DNA of 64,000 bases from Dyella sp. OK004 (GTDB taxonomy: Bacteria > Pseudomonadota > Gammaproteobacteria > Xanthomonadales > Rhodanobacteraceae): contig NZ_FOZI01000003.1 of assembly GCF_900114495.1 (NCBI RefSeq), forward strand, positions 496,001-560,000, written 5' to 3'. Positions 54,755 to 63,076 of the stretch are shown here, piece by piece; within the stretch, counting starts at the first letter, position 1; every line of letters starts with the position of its first letter. The notes beneath the pieces were generated by a model. The model was not told where the DNA came from. It was given only the letters and a program-made list of their open reading frames with translations, and ran no database searches. The position numbers were made by a program, and so were the translations under genes.

Positions 54755-55357
54755 TCAGCACTTCGGCGCACTTGCGCCGGCCATGAAGAACGCCAGCGCC
54801 TGGGCAAGCTCGTCGCGCAAGCTAGCCTCGCCATGATCCAGCCAGCGCAATACCGCACCCAGATAAAGGAAATGCAGGTGGCTGGATAACAGGAGCGGAG
54901 CGATATCGTTGCGGATTTCGCCTTTCGCTTGCGCCTGTTCGATCAACTGCGCATACAGCGTCAGCATGTCGGAGTCGCCCTGCCCGGCCTGCCCGTCGCC
55001 GACCGCCTGGAAGCGGTAGCGGATGTAGGGCGCTGCATAGTCGCGGTGCGCCTCCCACCATTGCGCCGAGGCATCCAATACCCCGGTCAGTCTCGCCTGC
55101 ACGCTGCGGCGTGCCATGGCCTTGTGCAGCAAGGGCCCGAGATCGCTGGCCAATTGCTGGTGCAGGGCGTGCACGAGTGCCGCCTCTTTGACCGGAAAGT
55201 GGTTGTACAGCGTGCCGCGTGCGACGTCCGCTTCAGCGGCGATCTGCTCCATGGTGACGGCCTCGTAACCCAACTTCTCAAACAGGGTCAGCGCCACCGC
55301 GGACAGATGTTCACGAGTGCGGACGCGCTTGCGATGGGTGCGGGTGGATGTAGACAT
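54755..55357 (-). CDS. TetR-family transcriptional repressor
   Basis: 200-residue TetR protein. Helix-turn-helix with TMEQIAAEADVARGTLYNHF (about 33-52), then a variable ligand domain. ATG 55357 with aagg upstream is chosen over 55396, because the latter would start inside the operator. A long palindrome at 55372-55403 precedes it, so autorepression and control of the divergent CrtI-like gene are likely. The ligand is unknown. Confidence 0.88.
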   Translation of the reverse strand: MSTSTRTHRKRVRTREHLSAVALTLFEKLGYEAVTMEQIAAEADVARGTLYNHFPVKEAALVHALHQQLASDLGPLLHKAMARRSVQARLTGVLDASAQWWEAHRDYAAPYIRYRFQAVGDGQAGQGDSDMLTLYAQLIEQAQAKGEIRNDIAPLLLSSHLHFLYLGAVLRWLDHGEASLRDELAQALAFFMAGASAPKC

Positions 55358-55371
55358 GCCAGGGCCTTGTG

Positions 55372-55403
55372 TTGAACAATGCTCATAATTAGACATTGTT
55401 CAA
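55372..55403. promoter_or_regulatory. TetR operator palindrome
   Basis: TTGAACAATG at 55372-55381 and CATTGTTCAA at 55394-55403 form a perfect 10-bp inverted repeat with a 12-base spacer, between the TetR gene and the CrtI-like gene. Typical of TetR operators in divergent regulator/target pairs. Confidence 0.78.
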
Positions 55404-55496
55404 TTATGTGTTGGGCCAGCTTACCACGCCACGGCAGAAACGGCCGCTGGTGGCGCGTGCGCGCCTGCCATCACCATCCTTCCGCGAGAGTCCTCC

Positions 55497-56966
55497 ATGC
55501 CTGGCAGCCATCCTCCCGTCATCGTGATCGGCACCGGCCTGTCCGGCCTTTCCGCTGCGCTTGCACTGGCTCGTGCTGGCCGTGAGGTGGTGGTGCTGGA
55601 AGCTGCCGATAGCCTGGGTGGTTGTTGCTCTACCAACGAGATCAATGGCTACACGTTCAACAACGGCGCCGTCTATGTGGCCGTGCCTTCGCTGCTTCGC
55701 AGAGCCTTTGATCAGCTGGGGCTGAATTTCGATGTAGAGGTGCCGCTGGTGTCTATCGAGCATCCGCACGAGACGCATCTCGACGATGGCACGGTTGTGC
55801 ACCTGGGTGCGCTCGACACGGCGCGGATGGAGGGGCACCGGGCATCGGCGCGCACCGCACTGTTGCGCGATGGCCTACACAAGCTGCAAAGCAACTGGCA
55901 ACCCATTTACCGCCGTCTGCTTGACGGTGTCCTGCCGTTCGAGCCTTCCCTGCCGCGGACACTGGCTCAACTCTGGCGTTATCTGCCGGAGCTGGGCGGC
56001 CGGGCAGATCGACTTATCGCTCGTTATTTCCCGGACCCTGCATTGCAAGCGGCGGTTGCCTCCACGTTGCTTTACACCGGTACGGCACCGGGGCGCTTGC
56101 CTTCTTCCCAGCTGATCGGCCTGCTGGCCTTGCTGGAGGAAGGGTTCCACTTGCCGAAGACCGGCATGGGCGCGATTACTACCGCGCTGCATCGCGCACT
56201 CCTGACGCTTGGCGTGTCCGTGCGATACGGTTGCAACGTTGTGCAAATCGAGGTGGCTAGCGCGGGTGTGACGGGCATTACGCTGGCCGGTGGCGAACAC
56301 ATTCCCGCGCGCGACGTCATCGCGACCTGTTCCGGCTTCAGCGTGGTCAACCGCTTATTGCCATCCACGGCAGTGCCGCCTGCTTTGCGGCGCACAGCGC
56401 GCAAGGCGCCACTTTCGCACCGGGCCATCGCCGTACAACTGGGTGGCCGGTTCGAGGCCTCATCCAACGCCTTCATCGTCAATCACGTGCCTGATATGGA
56501 TCGCCAGGGCGCCATGCATCTGGCCGCGACCGATACGCCGCGCTGGCTTTCCTGGACGTCGCCGAGCCAGGTGCTGACCGGCCTTGCCCCGGCCGGCAAA
56601 GCAGTACTCGAGCTGTACGCACCGGTGTCGGGTATCGAACGCGCCGAGGCATGGACGCCGGCTATGACCGAGCATGCGCTCGAAACACACCTGGCCGCGT
56701 TGCGAAACCATCTGCCGGCACTGGAGATTGATACTGTGAGAACGCTCGACCCACAGGCCTTCGTGCGCGAGCGGCATCTGCATGAAGGTGCTCTCTACGG
56801 CATCGCGCCCGGCGCAAATCCCAATACCTATTTTCCACATCGCACCGCCCTGCCCGGCTTGTATCTGGCCGGCCAGACCACCTTTCCTGGCTTTGGCGTA
56901 GCTACGTCGATGTACTCAGGGCTGCAGGCGGTGGAAAGCCTGTTGCTTGCGCGCCGCCAGCTCTGA
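55497..56966 (+). CDS. FAD-dependent oxidoreductase, phytoene desaturase (CrtI)-like
   Basis: 489-residue flavoprotein of the CrtI/amine-oxidase-like group. The FAD motif is VIGTGLSGLSAALALARAG then VVVLEAADSLGG (about 9-42), and the C-terminal FAD contact is GLYLAGQTTFPGFGVATSM (about 457-475). It lacks any neighbouring carotenoid genes, so a specific desaturase function should not be assumed; related proteins include retinol saturases and other oxidoreductases. The divergent TetR gene and operator suggest inducible expression. Confidence 0.85.
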   Translation: MPGSHPPVIVIGTGLSGLSAALALARAGREVVVLEAADSLGGCCSTNEINGYTFNNGAVYVAVPSLLRRAFDQLGLNFDVEVPLVSIEHPHETHLDDGTVVHLGALDTARMEGHRASARTALLRDGLHKLQSNWQPIYRRLLDGVLPFEPSLPRTLAQLWRYLPELGGRADRLIARYFPDPALQAAVASTLLYTGTAPGRLPSSQLIGLLALLEEGFHLPKTGMGAITTALHRALLTLGVSVRYGCNVVQIEVASAGVTGITLAGGEHIPARDVIATCSGFSVVNRLLPSTAVPPALRRTARKAPLSHRAIAVQLGGRFEASSNAFIVNHVPDMDRQGAMHLAATDTPRWLSWTSPSQVLTGLAPAGKAVLELYAPVSGIERAEAWTPAMTEHALETHLAALRNHLPALEIDTVRTLDPQAFVRERHLHEGALYGIAPGANPNTYFPHRTALPGLYLAGQTTFPGFGVATSMYSGLQAVESLLLARRQL

Positions 56967-57011
56967 AACTTTCATAGCGTTGCAAGCAAAGGTTCGAATG
57001 ATGGTATCGCT

Positions 57012-57344
57012 TCACAGCTCACATTTGTGCTGATTGCCAGCCTCTATCTCTTGATGCGGAAAGCCGATAGTCAACGACTTGAAGGTCACCAGGAAACCGC
57101 CGTTGGCCCAACCCCAGGAACCAGTGCCGTATTGCGGTGAATAGGCATCGCACGTGCGGCCCAGATAGATGGCTATCCCAGCCGATTTAAGTACCGCACC
57201 ATGCGGGTTGATGCTGGCCGCGTACTCGTTACCCTTGCCGTCGAGATAGCTGGCATTGGGGGCCACTGAGTCGGTGGCTTGAGAATCTGCGATATGGCTG
57301 GCCATTGCCATTGCAACGAACGCAGAAAATAGATGCTTCATCAT
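57012..57344 (-). CDS. Small secreted protein of unknown function
   Basis: 110-residue exported protein with a signal peptide (about 1-24, cut near SQATD). The mature part has two cysteines (RTCDAYS and HKCEL at the C-terminus) that may pair, and NGGFLVTFKSLTIGFP. No family recognised. It ends 45 bases from the stop of the convergent CrtI-like gene. The stop is TGA, but I see no good case for Sec read-through. Confidence 0.6.
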   Translation of the reverse strand: MMKHLFSAFVAMAMASHIADSQATDSVAPNASYLDGKGNEYAASINPHGAVLKSAGIAIYLGRTCDAYSPQYGTGSWGWANGGFLVTFKSLTIGFPHQEIEAGNQHKCEL

Positions 57345-57466
57345 CTTTAAGGGTTCTCTGTTTTGTCAGGGCATAAATGCTTTGAGCCAGCTTTAAGTTC
57401 CGCCATTTTTCGCTATGCTCGCTGGAATCCGGCCTCCATGCCATCGGTATTTTCACAGGAGCTTGC

Positions 57467-58507
57467 ATGACTTCTGTTCGTTTGACCGACCTCGCCCATG
57501 GCGGCGGCTGTGGCTGCAAGCTCGCGCCTTCCGTGCTTCAAGAGTTGCTCGCCAACAAGCCGGCGGCGATGCCGTTCGCGCAGCTCCTGGTGGGCACCGA
57601 GTCCAGTGACGATGCGGCGGTGTGGCAGGTGGATGAGCGCACCTGCGTGATCGCCACTACCGATTTCTTCATGCCGGTGGTCGACGATCCTTATGACTTC
57701 GGTCGCATCGCCGCAGCCAATGCGCTGTCCGACGTGTACGCGATGGGCGGCAAGCCGATCATGGCTTTGGCCATCCTGGGGATGCCGCTGGGCAAACTGG
57801 AAGTGGAGACGGTGCGCGCGATCCTTGCCGGTGGCGAAGCGATCTGTGCGGAGGCCGGTATTCCCGTTGCCGGCGGCCACTCGATCGATTCGGCCGAGCC
57901 GATTTACGGTCTCGCGGCAATCGGTCTGTGCGCGCCTGCTCATGTGCGCCGCAACTCCGCTGCGCAAGCGGGCGATGCGCTGATCCTGACCAAGGGCATT
58001 GGTGTCGGCATCTATTCGGCGGCCTTCAAGAAGGAGGCGCTGCCGGCGGATGCGTACGCGGAGATGCTGGCTTCGACCACGTTGCTCAACAGCATCGGCC
58101 ACGAGCTGGCCAAGGATGAGGACGTGCATGCGATCACGGATGTCACCGGTTTCGGCCTGTTGGGACATGGCATGGAAATGGCCCGCGGCAGCGGCGTGCG
58201 AATGAAGATCGAGCAAGCGCGCATTCCCTTTTTCGCCCAGGCCGAAGCTTTGGCCGAAGCGGGCTACATCACAGGCGCTTCCAAACGAAACTGGAACAGC
58301 TATGGCGATGGCGTCGCCCTGCCCGCTGACTTGCCCGAATGGCGCCGCGCCTTATTGACCGATCCGCAAACTTCGGGCGGCCTGCTGGTGGCCTGCAAGC
58401 CGGAACGGGCCGAAGCGATCCGCGCGATGATCGAGGCCGCAGGCTATCCGCGTGCGAGCATCATCGGAGCGACGATGGCGGGAACGCCGGGTATTGAGGT
58501 GGTCTGA
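57467..58507 (+). CDS. selD: Selenide, water dikinase
   Basis: 346-residue SelD, which makes selenophosphate from selenide and ATP. The N-terminal catalytic loop GGGCGCK has Cys15 and Lys18, corresponding to the essential Cys17 and Lys20 of E. coli; Cys, not Sec, is used. Further signatures are [37 protein letters not shown] and [11 protein letters not shown]. aggag lies upstream. It faces the selA-selB-selC unit on the other strand; the gap holds a large palindrome. Confidence 0.95.
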   Translation: MTSVRLTDLAHGGGCGCKLAPSVLQELLANKPAAMPFAQLLVGTESSDDAAVWQVDERTCVIATTDFFMPVVDDPYDFGRIAAANALSDVYAMGGKPIMALAILGMPLGKLEVETVRAILAGGEAICAEAGIPVAGGHSIDSAEPIYGLAAIGLCAPAHVRRNSAAQAGDALILTKGIGVGIYSAAFKKEALPADAYAEMLASTTLLNSIGHELAKDEDVHAITDVTGFGLLGHGMEMARGSGVRMKIEQARIPFFAQAEALAEAGYITGASKRNWNSYGDGVALPADLPEWRRALLTDPQTSGGLLVACKPERAEAIRAMIEAAGYPRASIIGATMAGTPGIEVV

Positions 58508-58523
58508 CTTTCGCTCTCTCCCG

Positions 58524-59070
58524 GTTGGGGTGTATCGACCTGGCCGCTTATGCAGCGGGCATTCCGACTCGCTGCCGCGAGCCGGGTCACTTTCTCTTTG
58601 CTGGCCCAAAGAGAAAGTAACCAAAGAGAAATGGCCTGAGAGCAGGCCGTGTGCTTTGTAGCTGCGCTTTTTCCAGTGTCAGGCATCTGGATAGTTTCTC
58701 TTCTTGTTCCGCTCTCCTCTGGATTGGATTAGCGCCGAATCTCCGCTAAGCGCGCCTTTCTCCTCCCCCTGCTCGCAGGGGGAGGCCGGGAGGGGGTAAG
58801 CCCTTGTGAAAACCTCTCCCGATACGCTTTCTCAAGTACTCACCCCTCCCCAACTCTCCCCTGCGAGCAGGGGAGGGGGCAAGAGCGAAGGTGAGAGAAC
58901 CATTTCGACGCCTGACACTGGAAAAAGCTTAGCCACGAAGCACGCCGCGCTCTTTAGACCATTTCTCTTTGGTTACTTTCTCTTTGGGTCAGCAAAGAGA
59001 AAGTGACTCGGGCGCCGGCAGGCGTCCGAAATGCCCGCTGCATAAGCGGCCAGGTCGAGAAAACCCAACG
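58524..59070. repeat. Large palindrome with arms of about 160 bases
   Basis: Left arm 58524-58685 and right arm 58915-59070 are inverted copies, with matches including TCGACCTGGCCGCTTATGCA, TTTCTCTTTG, GTAACCAAAGAGAAATGG and GCTTTTTCCAGTGTCAGGC. The central loop holds copy B of the composite repeat. CTTTCTCTTTGG-type repeats are typical of Xanthomonadaceae. Located between the convergent selD and selC, so it may end transcription in both directions. Confidence 0.85.
58760..58880. repeat. Composite inverted repeat, copy B
   Basis: CTCCTCCCCCTGCTCGCAGG starts it and CTGCGAGCAGGGGAGGGGGC ends it. It is an inverted-repeat element related to copies at 44144 and 62736, but lacks their GACGCGAAGCTAGTCCC modules. 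The flank GCTAAGCGCGCCTTTCTCC is shared with 39869 and 47339. Confidence 0.8.
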
Positions 59071-59113
59071 ATTGACGCCCGCTTCATAAGCGGCCAAGCC
59101 GCGACAACCCAAC
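59033..59113. repeat. Tandem duplication next to selC
   Basis: Two 37-base units at 59033-59069 and 59077-59113, both starting GCCCGCT and containing CATAAGCGGCCA and ACCCAAC, with a 44-base period. The second unit ends 20 bases from the selC 3' end. Confidence 0.7.
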
Positions 59114-59132
59114 CTGGAGAGCCACCACGAAA

Positions 59133-59228
59133 TGGCGGAAGAGAGTGGGAGTCGAACCCACCCGAGACAGTCTGGCTGCCTCACCCGGATTTGAAGTCCG
59201 GACGCCCCACCGGAGACGATTCTCTTCC
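59133..59228 (-). tRNA. selC: tRNA-Sec (UCA)
   Basis: 96 bases including an encoded CCA. The acceptor stem has 8 pairs (GGAAGAGA with TCTCTTCC), discriminator G, a long variable arm (GGCAGCCAGACTGTCTC region), T-arm GGGTTCGACTCCC, and anticodon TCA at 59194-59192. All match a bacterial selenocysteine tRNA. It lies 15 bases after the selB stop on the same strand, completing selA-selB-selC. Confidence 0.95.
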
Positions 59229-59242
59229 ATTCAACGCGGTCA

Positions 59243-61177
59243 TCATGGCGGGGCGGATCCGAACAAGTCGAGGTACCGCGCCTGGATCCTGCGCAAGGTG
59301 CCGTGATTGAGCGTGACGCCTTGCCGGTCGAAGAATTCTAGTATCTGGATCGCGACTTTTCGACCGTTGTCGAGACGGTCGCGAAATTGCGCCGCCGTAA
59401 ACCGGCCGTCGGCCGCCTGTGAAGCAAGGTCGGCGGCGATCAACGCCATCTCGTGCGTGGTCGCGCGCAGGAAGAAATGGTCGTGCGCCACTTCGTCGGC
59501 CAGTCCCAATCGCGCCGCGAATAGCAGCAGCTGCCGGATGTCCTGCTCCGGACGTGCAAGCACCCCGGCGATATCGCGCACCCGCGGTGGACGGAAGCGA
59601 ATGTCGCCGCCAAGCAGTGGCGCGATCGTCTGCCATAACATTTCGCGTTCCGGGCTCAGCTGCAGGGAATGGCTGGCGAGTCGCACGAAGGCGCCGTCGC
59701 GGACCACGTGTCCCACGAAGTCGGTGTGCTGCAGCGCCAGCGCGAAAGCGGCAGCGGGCAGCTTGGGTTGCAACGCCAGTCGCAGTTTTTCCCGACCCAC
59801 GCCTTGCAAATCCGGATTATTTGCGTGGAAGGTTTGGAGATATTCGACCAGGCCGGCAACGAAGCCTTGCCAGCGTGCCTGGCTGACCGCGACGCGTTCC
59901 TCGCCCATACCGAAGACGACTGGTGAGAGCGCGGCGACGATGGCATCGAGTTTGGCAGCGGACAATACGCGATCACGCGCGAAAGCCGAGAGATCCCATG
60001 CGAACGGCGGCGCCTCAAGCAAAGCGGCGAAGGCCTCCTGCGGATCGGCGTTAGTCAGCGCAGCGCGCTGGGCCTCGCGCTCGGCGGTGCGGCGTTGTCG
60101 CGAAGGCGCGTGCAGATCGAGAAACTGTCCGCCGCCGATTGTACGCTGGGCGGAGACATCGCGCAGCACGAAGCGGTCGAGCGCTGCGGCGGCGATCGGC
60201 TGACTCAACACCAGTTGCACGTCGGCCAAGCCGCCTGGCCGCAATTGCTCACCTTCGAGCACGACGACGCGCGCGCCGACATCGACGGCACCATGATGCA
60301 GTCGCGCCGGAAACCATTGGCCGATCGGCTTGGGCTCGCCGGGCAGAAGATGCAGTCGCGCGTCGATGCGGTCGGTAGGCGCGTGCAGTGAGGGATCGAC
60401 GACCATGTCGCCGCGATGGATCACATCCTTGGCGATGTCTTCGCCGGTGAGGTTGAGTGCGCAACGGTCCCCTGCCCGGCCACTCTCCACCGGTTGGTTC
60501 TGTGCATGCAGCGAGCGCACGCGTGCAGTGAGTCCCGAAGGGCTGAGCAAGACTTGATCCTTGATGTGCACCACGCCGGAAAGCACGGTGCCAGTCACCA
60601 CCACGCCGATACCCGGCAAGGTAAACACGCGATCGACGGCAAGGCGGAAACGGCCATCATCGGCGCGCGCGCCCAGCCTGTGTGCTTCGGCAGCGAGCCG
60701 GTCGCGCAGCGCATCAATGCCCAGACCAGTGGTCGAAGAGACCGGCAGAATGTCGGCGCTCTCGAGCACGGTGCCCACCGCCGCTTCGCGAATCTGCGCG
60801 CTCACTTCGGCCAACCGTTCGGGTGTTACCAGATCGGCTTTGGTGAGTGCGATAAGGCCGCGCCCGATGTGCAGCAGATCCAGGATCGCCAGATGTTCCA
60901 GGGTCTGCGGCATCACTCCGTCATCGGCCGCCACCGTCAGCAGCGCGATGTCGATGCCGCTGGCACCGGCCACCATGGTGTGCACGAAACGCTCATGCCC
61001 AGGCACGTCAATGAAGCCGAGGATGGTGCCATCTTTCAGCGGAAGATAGGCGAAGCCCAGATCGATGGTGATGCCTCGCGCCTTCTCTTCTTTCAGGCGG
61101 TCACCATCGACACCGGTCAAGGCTTTAACTAGCGACGTCTTGCCGTGATCGATATGGCCCGCCGTGCCAACGATCAT
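59243..61177 (-). CDS. selB: Selenocysteine-specific elongation factor
   Basis: 644-residue SelB, which delivers Sec-tRNA to the ribosome at UGA codons next to SECIS hairpins. The EF-Tu-like GTPase has [19 protein letters not shown] (G1), [12 protein letters not shown] (G3) and TKAD (G4). C-terminal winged-helix repeats (about 380-640) bind the [20 protein letters not shown] lies near the end. The start overlaps the selA stop (ATGA). selC follows 15 bases after its stop. Confidence 0.95.
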   Translation of the reverse strand: MIVGTAGHIDHGKTSLVKALTGVDGDRLKEEKARGITIDLGFAYLPLKDGTILGFIDVPGHERFVHTMVAGASGIDIALLTVAADDGVMPQTLEHLAILDLLHIGRGLIALTKADLVTPERLAEVSAQIREAAVGTVLESADILPVSSTTGLGIDALRDRLAAEAHRLGARADDGRFRLAVDRVFTLPGIGVVVTGTVLSGVVHIKDQVLLSPSGLTARVRSLHAQNQPVESGRAGDRCALNLTGEDIAKDVIHRGDMVVDPSLHAPTDRIDARLHLLPGEPKPIGQWFPARLHHGAVDVGARVVVLEGEQLRPGGLADVQLVLSQPIAAAALDRFVLRDVSAQRTIGGGQFLDLHAPSRQRRTAEREAQRAALTNADPQEAFAALLEAPPFAWDLSAFARDRVLSAAKLDAIVAALSPVVFGMGEERVAVSQARWQGFVAGLVEYLQTFHANNPDLQGVGREKLRLALQPKLPAAAFALALQHTDFVGHVVRDGAFVRLASHSLQLSPEREMLWQTIAPLLGGDIRFRPPRVRDIAGVLARPEQDIRQLLLFAARLGLADEVAHDHFFLRATTHEMALIAADLASQAADGRFTAAQFRDRLDNGRKVAIQILEFFDRQGVTLNHGTLRRIQARYLDLFGSAPP

Positions 61178-62598
61178 GGAGTGTGCGCAGCCAGGCCGTC
61201 GGTGTTGAGCTCGGCGAGGTTCGCCAGGAACAGTGTTTCGTCGGCTTCGGCAAGGCAGCGCACATCCAGCTGCAGCGCACCGTCGGCGACGCGGCCAATG
61301 ACCGGACGCGGCAGCGTGCGCAACACGGCGGCCAGATGCTCCAGCGCTTTCTGGCTACCGCGCGCGCGAACCATCAATGCGGAGCTGGCGAGCGTATCCA
61401 GCGGCAGCGCGCCTGAGCCGATCTGGCTCAGGCAATCGCCAACCTCTACGAGGAAGGCGTCGCCGAGTCGCTCAGCCACGGCTGGCTGCAGGCGGCGTGC
61501 CTGAGCTTCAATGTCCGCTTTGCCGCGCGCCAGGAAGCGCAGCGTGGGCAGCCGTTCGGCGAGGCGATCAGGGTCACGATAGAGATTCAACGTCGCTTCG
61601 ATCGCGGCAAGGCGAAGCTTGTCCACGCGCAGCGCGCGCTTGAGCGGATTGCTATTGATCTGATCGATCAGCACGCGATCGCCAACGATGAAGCCAGCCT
61701 GCGGGCCGCCCAGCAGCTTGTCACCGGAAAAAGTGACCAGCCGCGCCCCCTCCTCCACGGCCTGCCGTACGGTCGGTTCCTTGGCGAGTCCGTAATTCGA
61801 CAGATCAACCAGGCTGCCGGAGCCCAGATCGTTCAACAACGGCACACCAGAGGCATCGGCGATCGCGGCTAGCTCACGCGCACCGACTTCCGCGGTGAAG
61901 CCCTGGATACGATAGTTCGAGGTATGCACCTTGAGCACGAGGCCGGTGCCGGTGTTGATCGCGTTACGGTAGTCCGCAGGATGAGTGCGGTTGGTGGTAC
62001 CCACTTCGACCATGCGTGCGCCGGCCCGCGCCATGATGTCGGGCATGCGGAACGCGCCGCCGATCTCGATCAGCTCACCGCGCGACACCACTGCCTCGCG
62101 TCCGAGCGCGAACGTGTTGAGGCAAAGCAGTACGGCGGCGGCGTTGTTGTTGACCACGGTGGCATCTTCCGCGCCGGTCAATTCGCAGAGCAGGCCGCGC
62201 AGGTGATCGTCGCGCTCTCCGCGCGTGCCGTCGGCAAGGTCGTATTCCAGCGCCACGGCGTGACGCATCGCTTCTACCGCTGCATCGATGGCCGCCTCCG
62301 CAAGCACTGCTCGGCCGAGATTGGTGTGCAGCACGGTGCCGGTGAGATTGAACAGCGGGCGCAGGGCGGGGGCGCGCGCTTCAAGCAGGCCCCGTGCAAT
62401 TTGCGCGACTTCAGTGGCGGTGGGCGCTACGGCGAGTGCGGTACGCAAGACCCCGCGCGCTTCGTCGATGGCCTGCCGAACGGCGTCAGTAGTTGCGACG
62501 CGGCCGTGGCGTTCCAAAAGCACAGCCGCTTCGGCTGTTGCCAGGACGGCGGCAACCGCAGGGAGGTGGCGCAGCGAGGTTGCCTCGGGTTCGGCCAT
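61174..62598 (-). CDS. selA: L-seryl-tRNA(Sec) selenium transferase
   Basis: 474-residue SelA, a PLP enzyme that converts Ser-tRNA(Sec) to Sec-tRNA(Sec) using selenophosphate. The start at ATG 62598 has agga eight bases upstream and aligns with E. coli SelA (LPAV near the N-terminus); the longer frame from 62685 is unlikely. The PLP lysine is in FSGDKLLGGPQAGFI, and NVNAAAVLLCLN-like and RGELIEIGGAFRMPDIM segments are typical. First gene of selA-selB-selC. Confidence 0.94.
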   Translation of the reverse strand: MAEPEATSLRHLPAVAAVLATAEAAVLLERHGRVATTDAVRQAIDEARGVLRTALAVAPTATEVAQIARGLLEARAPALRPLFNLTGTVLHTNLGRAVLAEAAIDAAVEAMRHAVALEYDLADGTRGERDDHLRGLLCELTGAEDATVVNNNAAAVLLCLNTFALGREAVVSRGELIEIGGAFRMPDIMARAGARMVEVGTTNRTHPADYRNAINTGTGLVLKVHTSNYRIQGFTAEVGARELAAIADASGVPLLNDLGSGSLVDLSNYGLAKEPTVRQAVEEGARLVTFSGDKLLGGPQAGFIVGDRVLIDQINSNPLKRALRVDKLRLAAIEATLNLYRDPDRLAERLPTLRFLARGKADIEAQARRLQPAVAERLGDAFLVEVGDCLSQIGSGALPLDTLASSALMVRARGSQKALEHLAAVLRTLPRPVIGRVADGALQLDVRCLAEADETLFLANLAELNTDGLAAHTP

Positions 62599-63076
62599 GC
62601 AGCTCATCCTGTGACATCGCCTGACGCGCGGCGACAGAGATTCAGTGTAGTTCGTATGCTGCGGCGCGGAGCGCGTGAGGGTCAAGGTGAACTGGCAGCG
62701 GGTATGCAGAGATCTTCAACTGAAGTGAATGCTTCGCTCCCTCCCCTGCTCGCGACGCGAAGCTAGTCCCGTGGGACAGAGGAGGGTTGGGGAGGGCTGA
62801 GTACTTGAGGCAGAGTCCGGGAGAGGTTTTCTCAAGAGCCAACCCCCTTCCAGCCTCCCCCTGTCCCACGGGACTAGCTTCGCGTCGCAAGCAGGGGGAG
62901 GAGCAAAGCTTAGATTCGCACCATGGTGACTTTGGTCAAATGCCGTAGCATGCTCGACACCGTTGTATTCGCTCAAAAGTCTTGCCCCTCCGCAGCGCAC
63001 CCGGCCTGCGGCATCCGGCGGGCAATGTCGTGCCCTGTAGGGCCGTCACATCCCAAACGGTTCGCAAGGGGGAACG
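62599..63076. other. Intergenic region with composite repeat and weak box
   Basis: No gene seen. It contains composite repeat copy C (62736-62904) and a near-FNR sequence, GTGACTTTGGTCAA at 62926-62939. The permease leader with gggggaac closes it. Confidence 0.5.
62736..62904. repeat. Composite inverted repeat, copy C
   Basis: 169 bases with terminal inverted repeats of roughly 45 bases: GCTCCCTCCCCTGCTCGCGA then GACGCGAAGCTAGTCCCGTG on the left, and the reverse complement of near-identical sequence on the right. The core shares GAGTACTTGAGGCAGAGT with copy A. This is the most complete copy. Confidence 0.82.

Larger units (their letters stand above)
58508..59132. other. Intergenic region between selD and selC
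   Basis: No gene. Nearly all of this 625-base gap is repeat: a large palindrome (58524-59070), a composite repeat in its centre (58760-58880), and a short tandem duplication (59033-59113). Confidence 0.6.

Noticed and set aside
55497-56966. Carotenoid biosynthesis cluster
   Set aside because: Only one CrtI-like oxidoreductase is present, with no crtB, crtE or crtY neighbours.
57012-57344. Sec read-through of the TGA stop of the small secreted protein, close to selD
   Set aside because: Downstream sequence makes only a weak 4-bp stem with a long loop, the extended frame is antisense to the CrtI-like gene, and the protein ends sensibly at CEL.
47476-58507. Selenium-dependent molybdenum hydroxylase using SelD with XdhC and MocA
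   Set aside because: The marker genes yqeB/yqeC are absent, and selA, selB and selC show that SelD serves selenocysteine.
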